Source of the DNA: Cerioporus squamosus | Taxonomy: Eukaryota > Basidiomycota > Agaricomycetes > Polyporales > Polyporaceae | Assembly: GCA_022592435.1 (NCBI GenBank) | Contig: JABYQS010000154.1 | Span: 26,872-90,871 of the forward strand | Direction of reading: 5' to 3' | DNA: 64,000 bases | In this document: piece after piece, positions 46,431-58,054 of the stretch | Layout: every line of letters begins with the position of its first letter | How positions within the stretch are numbered: position 1 is the stretch's first letter | Translations under genes and position numbers: made by a program | Notes under the pieces: model-generated | The model's database searches: none | What the model saw: the letters and a program-made list of their open reading frames with translations, nothing else | Told to the model about the DNA's origin: nothing

Positions 46431-49400
46431 GGTGCACGACGTCGACACGAGCACTCAGCATTTGCTGCAAGCGAGCTGTCTGGGGCAGCGAGCAGACCGT
46501 GCGCGTCGCCGTCGGCCGCGATGATGACCGTTCGGGAGAGAGTCAGGCGAACGCAGAGTCCCGGACGCCTTAAGAGCCTCTCCAGTTTCTCCAATCAGCC
46601 ACGGCTCGCCTGCCCGGGCCAGCTGCAGATCCCCCGATGGCCCTTGTCTCCCGCCGCGATTCCCACCAGAAACGTGTGCATATGTCCTCTTGCTCCCAGA
46701 AACACCGCCGATGCTGCTCCTCGCCATCCCAGCTCGCCCGCGCGGACAAAGAGCACGGCGCCGGCTCCCATCACGCGCGCCACCGCTGCCTCGCCGCATA
46801 TGGGCAGCGTATAAGGTTACCAGGTTCGCCAGCCGACAGGGCCCTCCTGGGACCCGACCTCCTCCTGCTCTCGCCGCGTCTCGGCCACTGCCAGCACACA
46901 CAGAGCTCCTCCCGGCGCGAGCTTGGCCCGCCGCTGCGCTGGCGAGCAGACGTTCATTATGTTCGTCCGACAGAAGTGCATCCATTCCCAGACACCGTGT
47001 CTCCGCTCGAGATGAATTCAAATACCTGTCCAATAGCGGTGCTAATCCGTCCGAGGCCCGTGCAGTCGGGTCCATAACCCAAACCTTGCCAGCCCGCGGT
47101 CCGGGTGCACTCAATGGCGGACACATGTCCTGCATGCTTCCCTCTATCGCGAGCTTCCTGCCCCTACACCTGAATCTGCCTGCTCTGTCCAGAGGCGCGG
47201 CCACCTCCTTCTCATGACTCAGGCTCCTCATGTCCGATCTCGCTACCATACCCGTCTCCCATCCGCGACTCCCCATTCGCTGCCCCTGCTGCGCCTCCTC
47301 CCCATGAACCCATTTGCGCTACGCTGGACCAGCTCCGAAACAGGGCACCGACGCCCATGAACTCCTGGAATTCATCTGTTGCCACATATGGCGGCCTGAA
47401 CGACTGTTCTGCAAGCCCTATTCGCGAGGGGGCTCGTGCGTTCATCTGCCGTACGCCGTGTTCTAGACGTCGAGGCATCGCTTCGGACCATGCGCAGCCC
47501 ACTCTCAGCACTCGGACTACCCTCGGACCTGCATTTTTCCTGGCAACGACTTTCCTACCCTCGAAGCAGAGCGCGGCCTTATGCGTTACGGTACCCTAGG
47601 TTGCCTTCTCTGGGCCGTGCGACATCGAAGCCGCCCTCACACTTCCGCGCATTCCTGCGCTGCGGCTGCTTCCCACATGAATGGAACTCTATTGACGGCG
47701 AGCACCGAGATCTTGCAGTCGACCATCAAACCTAAGATTGCGCCCGTGAACTTACGGCGGCGCGCATTCTCGACATCAGGACCTCCCCATGCTCCTTCCT
47801 GAAATAGGTGCCCAAGCTCAAGCGTTAAGGTGTGTGTCCCGGCCACCGTTTTCGCCGCCGGCTTCGTTCTCATCTTCTTGCCAAGGTGGGACCTCGCCGT
47901 GCTATACATGTCTGCACCCCGCCTCTCGTCCAATCGCGGGCAGGTAGCGGCTCCGCGTAGCCCGCGACGGACAGCGCGTTCCGTCCGAAGAACTCGCAAA
48001 ACGTGCAGTACGACGTCAGGGACCTCACACGTCCCCTGGACGGGTCAAAAGTCATGGGTTCGCCCATCCGAGCGCGAGTACGTCTACACGCCGCTACTCG
48101 TCTTCTTACACGCATACTCACCAGTCTGCGACAGGGCCCGCTTCCCGTGCAATTACCTGTCGTCCGCACGAGTACGCATACAGGGTTCCGCCTGTGAGCG
48201 CACACCGACATCCTGGCAGGTCGCACAGAGCGCCTTCAGCGTCCCCAGGCAGTCCGAAACTCGTGTGATCCCGTACTCTCACCAGAGTGCGAACACATGA
48301 CACACCGCTTGGTCATATGTGTCCAACAGTCTCGCGCTGACGTCGCGTTGCTCGCTGGTGCCAAAGTGTACTATATCGCCGTCGATCGCAGTCGCACAAA
48401 GTGCATTATCCCCTCGGGGTATCGCAAGCGCCAGACGGCGTTCTCTGCTGTTCGCTCTTCCTGCGGAACACAGAACACGGGCAGATACGTATGTTGCTCC
48501 GCTCCTGCCAGCTGCCGAGTCTGACGCATCCTGGAGTTCAGGGCGGATAGTGTGTTCCCTCGCGGACAGGGACTCGGACATGCCCGCACAAGGAACGACA
48601 ACGTTTGCCATACTGGGCGAATGAATAGAGGTGTGTCCTGCAGCGAGGGCCCCACGAATCCTTCTGATAGTGAGCCCGCAGGCTCTCCGAGAGGGTGTGG
48701 ATCGTCCCAATGCGGCATGCAGGTTACCCCGCGACACGCCAACCACCTTCTCGCCCACTTTCTTACTCAACCCTGGTACTCGGCAGCTCCAGCATGTACG
48801 ACTTCTGCACCGGTGGTGAGTCATGCTCGGGAATGAGGGCGACAGCCGCTGAACTGACCCTGCTTTCAGTCAAGAACCGACGTCGGAGTCTGATGTCAAG
48901 CGTCCATGACCAGGGCACGCTCGTTCGTCCCTCGCTCAGGCCATGAACACGAAGTCGAATTGTCAGTACAGCCAAGGGTCCTGGCGCGAAGCAAGGGCTT
49001 GTTCAAAATTTCACGCATGGTTAGAACCGCTCGATGTCAGAAGCCAGCCCAGAAGACCTCTGCGCACTGGGCCGTGATTGATAGGCATCCGCTTCTTCCT
49101 GCTTCTGTCCTGGTGCAACTGCGCCTTGGACACCACCCGAAGGACCCAGGCCAGCCTCAGAGCCCCACTGGCAGAGCCTCCATCGTGCCCCTCCCCAGTC
49201 CACCTATCGGACCACTGCGCTCCCGTCTGGTCTGTCAAGGTCGGACGCCTGATCGAGCATATCCATCTCCATGCCCATCAAAGCCTCGGAAGCGGCATGA
49301 TCATAGGGGACGCGTAGCCTCAGTCTGGGGCGCAGGTGCAGATCACAGCACCCTGGAGCTGCCGAGAGCCAAACGCCTCGCGCAAGCCGCGACATTCGTG

Positions 49401-50236
49401 CATGTTCGTGGCGGCTGGGGGGTGGATCATGATCCGCTGAACCGTAGCTCGTGGCCAGCGGCCTGCCTGGCTCGAGTGCCTAACGGCGAGACGGCGAGAT
49501 GATGACATACTGATCAAGGTTCCGCGGAGCACGAAATCCGAGTCGCGCAGGCAGACCCGACTCCGCTGCGATTCCCGAAGGGGAGACAGCTGACGCAGCC
49601 TTCGCCGTCATGTTTGTCGCCCTGCAAGCTCGTTCTCGGGACAGTTATGCGGCGTCAAACTCGTGGATGCGTTGGAGATAGCAGCTGCTCGGTTTCGCTG
49701 GACGAGTCGCGCTTCTGCTCCCATGATGTCGTACTCCGGCGAGGCGTATCTCACATTTCGGCCGGGCCATGTCTTCAACCGGACTTGGCGGCCAGGGAGA
49801 AGGCGTCAACAGCAACTCAGCAGAGACTAACCAGTTCGGAGCAAGGCTAGCGGGCACTTTGTGGGTGGAAATCTATCCAAGCATGTCCGCTGAAACACTC
49901 CAGGTATCCCGTACGTGAGTACCCGTAGGCTGCACATTGCACAATGACGACGCGAGCGACATCGTACACGTACACGAACATCATGTATGCTTGCAAGAAG
50001 GGAATCAATAATAAACGGATACAGAACTGCGACGACAACGAACAACGACAGAACATTTAACAAAATTGCGAGCCTTGAGTCAATACACTGCCAGGGAATC
50101 GTACATCGTACAAGAACCGTCCACTCGGTATCACGTACACAGCACCCCCTCCACACGTCCGCTACCTCCGCCGACCGCAACGCCATCCACGGACCACTGA
50201 CCACGGGCTACAGGCTACGGACCACGAGCCACCGCC
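46431..50236. other. 3.8 kb region without a confident gene
   Basis: The minus strand contains coding-like pieces I could not assemble: about 47212-47480 (FRPPYVATDEFQEFMGVGAL and a Gly/Ala-rich tail ending HEEPES), about 47640-47850 (LTLELGHLFQEGAWGG, then FTGAILGLMVDCKISVLAVN), and about 48780-48880 (SSAAVALIPEHDSPPVQKSY). The plus strand has a canonical intron signal at about 48818-48871. One multi-exon minus-strand gene is possible, but no domain, start or frame-consistent joining was found. The part after 49600 is 3' flank of the Pop2 gene. Confidence 0.35.
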
Positions 50237-51682
50237 CTATCGCCCCCCGCCCACGCCAATCGCCGCGCGCATGTACGGACCATTCGTCATGGGGCCATAC
50301 GGCGAATTCGGCATCTGTGCGGGCATCGCGCCCGCCATAACGGGCGTCGTGAGCGAACCTGGCATGCCCATGACACCGTGCCCTGGAGGGGGCCCTGGTG
50401 TCTGATTGCGCTCAGAGGGCGCGGCACGGTCCTCGCGCTCGGCGATGGTTGCGGCGGTGCCGGAGCGGAGGTCGCCCGCGACGCCGTTCTGGAGGGTGAA
50501 GGTCTGTCCGAGGCCGTACAGCTTGCCGTTGAACTCGGGATCGTCGAGCTTGTCGTTGAAGTAGAGCTCGCGCATCTTGAAGAAGGTCGATGCGGTGAGG
50601 AGCGAGTCGGAGCCGGCTTGGTGTGATGGTCCTATTCGCATGACCTGCGAGTGTTGGGTAAGTGTGCATGGTTCGGAGGTGTCAAAGGGGCTGCAGGACG
50701 TACCCCAAGGTCGTCAGCGACGTCTTGCAGACCGCCTTTGAGGACCTTGCATGATCGCATAACGAACTTGATGTCGTATATTGTCGGGAACCATGTATGT
50801 AGGACGTCGAAGAAGGTCTCTTCGTTGGTCGGTAATGACTGGCCCGTGAGGAGCTTGACAAAGTACCCGAAGTCGTAGCCGCTGCAACATTCAGTCAGCA
50901 CTTGCGTCTATCATCGGCAACGCCGAGCAAAGCAGGCAGGACGTCCCCGAAGAGAGGAATCGCACGTCCAGGGGCGATGGCGCGACAGCATAAAACATGG
51001 CCCCATATGTGAGCATATGTCCTGGCCCGCCTCGTTCCCGCGACGCCTGTCCTGGTTGCAACGATCAACCACGCTAAGCCTCACCTGTGAAACGAGATCC
51101 ACTTTGTGTCGGGCGACAACACGAGCCCAGACGTAATCATGAGCTCGGCAAAGTCATTCGGCTCTATGCCCATCTCTTCGTGCCGCGAAAGATCTATGCC
51201 CGACTTTGCGAGCAGATCTACGGACTCGGGCGCGTACATGTCCTCCCTGGGGTTCGAAGGATTACGTAAGCATGACTGTCGAGCAGCACGACCCCAGGCA
51301 TCGAGGGGGAGCCTCCCAGCGTACGCACGTTTGACTGAACTTGAAGTTGAACTGCCATGTAGATACCTCTTGTGGAAAGTTCCCCTCTTCATCCGCCAGA
51401 GTGAGCCCAACCTGGATTATCTTGAGCAGGTCGACGTTACACCGCATCGTCTGGTAGTGATAGTCTGACGACGTCTTGAACGCTCCTATTGGCCGTGCGA
51501 CTACTCCAGGGAACTCCGTATCCTGCACGAGGGAAGCGAGCATAAGCTAGATGAACGTGTGCGGCGAGCAGCGGGAGACAGAGTCGGACCATTGCGATGT
51601 AGGGGTAGCTCTCGATGAGGTCGCGGATATTTGCCATCTCTGTCTCCAGATTGGGTGCCCAAACTTCGCGTATTCGAGACAT
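50237..51682 (-). CDS. pop2: CCR4-NOT deadenylase subunit Pop2/Caf1
   Basis: This is the mRNA poly(A)-shortening nuclease of the CCR4-NOT complex. Five exons (51682-51590, 51522-51329, 51246-51085, 50881-50704, 50644-50237) give exactly 344 residues. The N-terminus MSRIREVWAPNLETEMANIR is typical. The DEDD-h active site is intact: Asp32 and Glu34 in DTEFPGVV, the third Asp in SGYDFGYFVKLL (about residue 153), and His217/Asp222 in HQAGSDSLLTASTFF. Other signatures are NVDLLKIIQVGLTL, FNFKFSQTEDMYAPESVDLL and HTWFPTIYDIKF. After the nuclease domain there is a Gly/Pro/Met-rich tail (about 285-344), as in other basidiomycete orthologues. Confidence 0.97.
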
Positions 51683-53880
51683 GGTGAAAGCAAAGTCGAG
51701 AGAGAGGCTTCGCCGAGGGATGCGGGGAGGCAGACGAGCTGGATGGTGGGAGTGGCAGTCGATGTGACGTTACGCCGCGTCCGTCCGCGTTTGGCTGCAC
51801 CGGCGCTTAGCCGCCATTGGCGCCAATGCCCTACCCCTCGGCTTGCAGGTTGTTGAATGCCTCCGACCATTGTCACAGCCAAAGCAATAGACTACTCGTA
51901 CGTGGTGGCTTTCAATTTGTTCGTTATTACTCTGACAGGAAGCAGACTTCTGGTTGCCGCTGTAATGTTCATGCGAATACCGTCACCGCGACAGTGCCGC
52001 CTTGGAGTGAGTTACTAAAATCGACGTTTGTTCTCAGTAACTGAACCAAGACATAGTGGCTACATTGAGACAGGTAAGTGTCAGTTGAGAGCACCTCTGT
52101 ATGGAAACGAGCTAATACATAGTTGGTAATACAGGACACCGGAGCTGGTTACTCATAAGCCATCACACGCTGCCGTCACGGAGCGGACAACGGTTGGTTG
52201 AGTCCCGGGCCATACGAAGACGCCGTCGAATTATCGCGGCAGACCGCCTGGACGCTGGGGGCAAGGATGTAAGTGTCCGATGCTTGAAGATGATACACTA
52301 CATGGGGGACGCGGAAGGAGTCCAGTACTTATGTCGTGCCGGGCTCTCTCCGTTTCCCATGGTGCGCCGCTGGCCCGCGAGGTGCTACTGCACGCCGATC
52401 CCGCCCTTCGGGATCGTCGTCGCAGTCATCCATCGCAATAGCGATGCAGATGGTCGACACGAACTCGTGAGGATCCACTATACCCCGCCAATGCGACGAC
52501 AACTGACGACAACGATGCCGCAGTCGGGGTGGCTGCCAGGAACCGCACCGTCAGAATTGACAGGAACACTCAGCGGTACGGTTGGCCCTTCCCAGTCCTG
52601 TGGCCAACGAGGAGCCCTTCGCCTACGCTCGCTCCCCTTGTGCTTCGCGGTTGAAGTGAGTTGATCGGTAGGACGCTGAAGACAAGAGCGAAGGCGAGTG
52701 GGAGGAGGATGGGAATGGCCATCATTCGAAAGCGACGAGGGCTTTTATGCATCACGATTCGCCCTCCGACGAGAATTTTAAGGTCCTCTTCTCCCGGAAG
52801 GGACCTGACCGCGCAAGTGTCATACAAAATCTGCTCATCTTCTCCGCCTCGTGTGCGGGCGCGGCGTCCAGGGTTTCCGCTGCAGCTGGCTCACGCATCC
52901 CGCGTGAACAGCAGCAGTACCTCCGGATATCGGTCCAGGCTCACATCGCCTTGCGCTGATTGCGGGCGCGCGCCAGAGGGTTGAAGGGGACCTCCACCGA
53001 GAATACCCGCGTGTGTTCCATGACCGCTGTCTCGTGCATGCCCATTCGCACCGTTGCAGTGGGCGGCCATTTCGATCGCTGCTTCTCGCTTCTATAGACT
53101 GCGAACCCTCGTTCCAGGGGTATGGTTGCGTTAAGCCTCGAGACCTGTCCTTGTGTCATATTTGGGCGTCCACAGACATCCACTGTATAGGCCTGCGCGG
53201 CGTTCTAAAACCCCTCAGTGAAGGGTCGAGCGAGGTCGTGGTCAGATAAGACAGGTGGGCAGGATGTCCGCCGCCGAGTGGCCCGGAGTGAACGCATGTT
53301 CAGCGCTCCCCAAACAAGAGACAAGTTGAGACCTGCCTAGCGGAGGGAATGTCGTAAGTCTTGTCTGTGCCTACCCTTCAATCAACCATTTGCCGAACTG
53401 AGCGTCCAACCACAGGCCGCCATCCGGATTCGCCTGTCTTCGGAGGGGATTGGTACCTCAGGCAGAACGAATGACGGCCAAGATCAGCTACCGGCGGAAG
53501 CGGTTCGCGGGACCGCGTAGACCGAGAACGTGCCTCCATTTTGCTTGTCTTTTGATCTCAGACTCTGATTAGAAGTTCCTGGCTGGGTAGGGCAACTCTC
53601 AACAAGCCGTTCATGCCATACACGAAGTACTCGAGGAGAAACTGTATATTAGGTAACGGGTGGGGGATGAATGTCCATTTCAGATGATATTCCACGACCC
53701 CCCGCATGCTTGATAGAAGCAAGACGACCGCATACCGCGATCACTGCACGTTCGCAGGGCATCAGCACGGCCCATCCCAGACGGACGGTACGGCCCTCCC
53801 TCATGCAATGCCACCGGTCTCGAGTCTTACCACGCCAAAGTCGCCAGCGCATGTTCTCGGAGGTTCAGCTCGAGCGTCCA
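51683..53880. other. 2.2 kb intergenic region
   Basis: Upstream of Pop2 and downstream of Bzz1. A minus-strand frame around 52650-52755 begins with a signal-peptide-like stretch (MMAIPILLPLAFALVFSVLP) just downstream of a TATA-like GCATAAAAG, but it stops soon after and no following exon is convincing. Nothing else was seen. Confidence 0.45.
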
Positions 53881-56800
53881 TTACACATCTTCCACCTGCA
53901 TCGCGGGATAAGTGTGTCGTACAACCGGATAGATGCAAAACGCTTCTTACGTAGTTGCTGGGGAAGATGCCCTTCTTCCCACTTGCGTCTATCCCTGCAA
54001 TCGCGATCAGACCGCGCATCAGTGTTCTGCCCCCCGGAAAACCACGCGCGCTCCTAGTGAACCCACGCACCCTCCCACCAGCCGTCTGCGTAGTTCTTTC
54101 CGCCGCTGGGACCGTCTGTGAGTTGTATGAGGCCACCCTCCTGAACGTCGATCTCATCCGGGCCTTCGGCCTTGTATGCGTATACACCGCGGACTGCAAC
54201 GAGATTTGCGCCGTTAGCCATAAACGGCAGGAGAGGGAGGGTCACCGGTTTTACCGTAGTTCTGAGACGTCTGTTGGAGGCTGAGAGAAGGCGTGTTGCT
54301 CCTTGGCGTCTGCGCCCCATCGAAAAGTTCGACATAGGAGGCTGGAACGAGGCCCTTGGCCCCCGAACCATCGGCTACCTTGACCCAACCAGAGCCATCA
54401 TCTTCCTCGAGCACATGCACGATACTCTCGGCTAGACACACGTTCAGCGGACGCAGTAGAAGGACGGCTTGCTCGACGACCCACCGGAAACAGCCAATTC
54501 GAACGGCGATGTCGGCGTGAAGTCGAACAGGACCCGAGCCGTCGGGCGGGTTTCTTCTGGGGCATGCTCCGAGGGTGCGAAAGACGAGGGGGTTGGAGTG
54601 GCCGCGACTATCAAGAGAAGATCAGTACTGCAGCTGCTGAACGGATATATCGTTGATCACGGACTTGTCGAGCTAGTCTGCGAGATGACTGAGGAGCCTC
54701 TGGATAGGCTAGATCCAGAGTCCGAGTGGTGGTGACCACGGCCGCCGTGACGAGAGCCGGGGCAGTCCGCGGGAAGCTGTTCTACCCGGTTCAGCAGAGA
54801 TCCCAGTCAAAGCTAGACCTTCTGACCTTCAACTCGCACTTGGAGTGCACAGAGACGCCACAGGCCTTGCAGGTCTTCCCTTGCTTACTTAGCCCCCAAA
54901 TGGACGACTGCGATGACGATAGGGCGGTGGAAGAGACGCGGAGGATGCATCAGTACGTATTAATTATGGACCAGCGCCGAGGCCGACCTTGCAATAGGCG
55001 CATGTCGCCGGAATTGAGAAGGATGTGCTCTTGAATGAATGCGGGCTCTGCGAACCTTCGTCTCCTGAAGCGAAGAGACCGGTCAACGTGATGAGACATC
55101 GGCCCCACGCCGTGCCACAAGGCGGAACGAAGGGAGGGCAAGTGATGTATACAACCACACGTGTAGGCCGAACAAACAGAAGCGGGGAAAGAGAAAGGTG
55201 CAAGGAAGTGAACAGACGTACCGTTGAGCGCTGCGGATATCGTATCTATTTCTGCAGTCAAGATGATGCCAGAGGTCGCATAGAATGTGAGCGAGTGCTG
55301 GGCGTCCAGGTAATTCTATGGAGCGTATGTCCGCGGCGCAGACAAGCATGCAAGTATTAGTGACCGCCGATCCTGTTCCCACACGCCCACAAAGGCCAGC
55401 AAGGAACTCACATCAAGGACTTCGTCGGCATCGCCCAGACTAGCGTTCGCTGAGTATGCTTCAACGACTTTGGCGAGCTGTTCCGTCTCCTTGCCTAGCA
55501 AGGACAAGAGTTAGATTTCAGGAGTTGCGGACGGGTCTAGGGTCGGCCAGCGCTCGGGGAGTGGCAAGATGGACCGAAGTCCCGTACTTACGTTTGGAGG
55601 TTAGCACGGGTTCGAGCTCTTCAAGCTTGCTCCGGCACTTGCCCAGCCTGTTCTGCAGATAGACCTTCGGTGCAGGCTCCACGCTCATCTCACCCTGATA
55701 AGAATCAGCGGCCGGTGTCGTCAGGCGCTTGGTTAACCTTGACGTACATGGTCATAGTGGCTCGCGCACGGCTCGAATGTCCAATCGGCAGGGGGAGAGA
55801 AGGGGGCGATGTTATGATCGATGAATAGGTCCTGGTCTGCGCCAGGGTCCACGGCGCTGAATGCAGCTTCGCACGCAGTGAGGCGGGTTCGCACCGTGTC
55901 GAGATGCTTCAGTTGGACCTCTTGGGCGTTCTTGAGGATATCCACGAAGCGGTTCAATAAGCGCGTCTGCAGGTCCTCTGGGGAGCGTCAGGAATCCTGA
56001 AGTCGTGAGCGGGGCAGGGGCGTCGGTAACTTACGGAATTGCTGACAGCATATGGAGGATGAGGCTCTAGAGAAGGGCAGCAATTGCGGACAGAAGACTC
56101 ACATTCTCGAGCACGGGGAGGTCCTCGTCATAGAACTTCGATTTGACCTTGTTCGCGACCGCAATGGAGATGAGGTATGCGCTAGGAACGCAGTCAGTGA
56201 TGGCATGTATATCAAATGGATGAGGAGGTACATACTTTTTGCTATTGAGCATATCGATCTGTTGCTGCTCATATTGCTTCGCGGCCCTTTCAGCGTGGCG
56301 GTCGGCCGCAGAGCGCTCCTATACGTAAGTGCATGTGAGAGGGATCACACGATGTGGCGGAAGGCCAGAGCTTGACTTACCTGCTTCTGGCGGTAGGCAT
56401 CTACTTCCGTGCATTCCTCATCGTACTAGGTAACGGTCAGTCCTGGAGGGACATCGTGGCGGTCAGTGGGGGAGTACCTTCTGCTTGCTCTGTGGGCAGA
56501 AGGAATGAGCGTGTGTGGACACGGCGCGAAATCAAGGCGAATCATTCCGACCTTGATGCGGTCCGCGTAGGCACGATCCCTGTCCGAGAGGAGCTTCTGA
56601 TAGTATTGCATCTCCTTCGTCTTCGCTTCCTCGTGCCTGCGCTCAGTTGCCTTTAACGACTCTATCACCTGCCCGTTCAATGTATCTGCAAGGTTGATGT
56701 GGTCTTGCGCGGTGTCGGACATGGAGGACAGAAGCTGGCTGTATGCGTTGTCGAGGGTGCTGAGAGGACAGGCAAGGAGTCAGTATATTCCCATGATGAT

Positions 56801-58054
56801 GGTCGACGGCAAACCTCTTTCTAATCGTGTCCTCGTCCCACGCCTTAGTGGGTTCATTGCCGACGACTAGTGCTGGCATCTTCTTCGCTTTCTTCTCGGC
56901 TGCCTTCTTGACCAGCAGCTGGAGCTTAGTGGCATATTCCCGCTCCAGTGCAGCTCTCTCTCGATAAAGGTCTCGTACCTGGAGAATAGGTGAAACTGTC
57001 AGTCAAATGTGAGGCCCGAAGACGCTATGATTCCCCAGTCAATGCCTGATGCATGAGCCAAGCCGGAATGCTCTACTGGCGGGAGACACCGGCCTAAACC
57101 CCGGCTATAATTACAGCACGACCGGAGCGCGCCGCGGCTTTGGCCAGCTGCCGCTACGTAGAGGCCAGAGAACGAGCGGTTGCAAGAGGTGGCCTTCCCT
57201 GACCACATTGCTACGATGGCGCATGGAGACGGACTGGAGACCCGATGATATCTCCTGTCCTCGCTTACCCACTGCTGGAAAGGGCCGAGGACTTCTCTGA
57301 TTCCGGTGTCAGGGCTAAGTCGGGAGACAGGCGACGGCTTTATTTCCCGGATGCCCACTGGGCAGGAGACAGTCCCGCCATCCACAAAATTGTGCTCGCA
57401 TTCGGAGTCAGTGTCCGTGTGCTGGGGCCAGCGCAGCACCATTCCGAGGCTATGAAGTACTGAGCAGGGCCACTTCCTGGCCGAACGCTCGCTTGAACTC
57501 AGAGCCTTGCCGGGTGGTTCTCTGTCAGACTCGCCGCACCTGCTTCTGATGACATCCACGTAGGGCGTGTGCCGACATCAGCGAGTGTTCGACTGCAGGC
57601 AGATGCCCGGGGGTCATCGCACTCTGTCTCCACACCATGGGCCGCAACGCGAATCGCGCACGGGTAGATATCGAACCTACCCGTGCCGACCCGTCCGCCT
57701 GCCGATCCAAGGCTAGAAGAGTGGGCGGTGGAAGGTTAGAGAGTTATCTGGAAGGACTCTCCAGCGAATCCGTCCGCCGTAAACCGTCACAACCGTGATC
57801 GACGGAGCTTGGATAGCGGAATCAGGCATCCAGGGACATAGCAGGGATTATGGTAGAAAGTACCCATGGGAAGCATGCGACTGACATCTTCCAACAATTC
57901 CAATTGCGCGTCGGTTACGCTGGCTATTCGCTCGACTTGATCCTGGCAAGAACAGAAGAACAAGTTGTCACGCGGTGCCTCGGAGCCTGTGAGAGCTGGG
58001 ACAACCCACGGGAAGATGCTGCCCATATGTCTGTCTGGTGGTCGTACTGGCCAT
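53881..58054 (-). CDS. bzz1: Bzz1-type F-BAR / C1 / double-SH3 protein
   Basis: Bzz1 binds curved membrane and Las17/WASP to drive actin assembly in endocytosis. Twenty exons (58054-58010, 57942-57886, 56978-56815, 56759-56552, 56425-56381, 56318-56236, 56181-56103, 56041-56035, 55977-55748, 55694-55592, 55494-55412, 55315-55222, 55064-54988, 54907-54827, 54776-54665, 54607-54485, 54431-54255, 54193-54071, 53994-53951, 53895-53881) sum to exactly 649 residues. The start MASTTTRQTYGQHLPDQVER matches the family's short lead. The F-BAR is residues 1 to about 310 (LYRERAALEREYATKLQLL; DQDLFIDHNIAPFSPPADW). A coiled stretch follows. A C1 zinc domain lies at about 407-458 (HSFKSTSFSIPATCAYCK; WGLSKQGKTCKACGVSVHSK; PADC). 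SH3-1 is about 513-570 (ARVLFDFTPTSPFELA; PASYVELF) and SH3-2 about 592-649 (VYAYKAEGPDEIDVQEG; GIFPSNYVEDV). Exon 8 has only 7 nt and intron 2 is 907 bp. Confidence 0.95.
57658..57686. repeat. Perfect 10-bp hairpin in the long Bzz1 intron
   Basis: Arms GCACGGGTAG and CTACCCGTGC are exact complements around a 9-base loop. On the minus strand the loop region reads GGTTCGATATC, a partial match to a pol III B-box, but no tRNA acceptor or D-arm is present at the proper distance. Confidence 0.6.

Noticed and set aside
52570..52827. Signal-peptide-like frame MMAIPILLPLAF as a secreted protein gene
   Set aside because: Stops after about 50 residues and no credible following exon; the TATA-like sequence is too close to the ATG.
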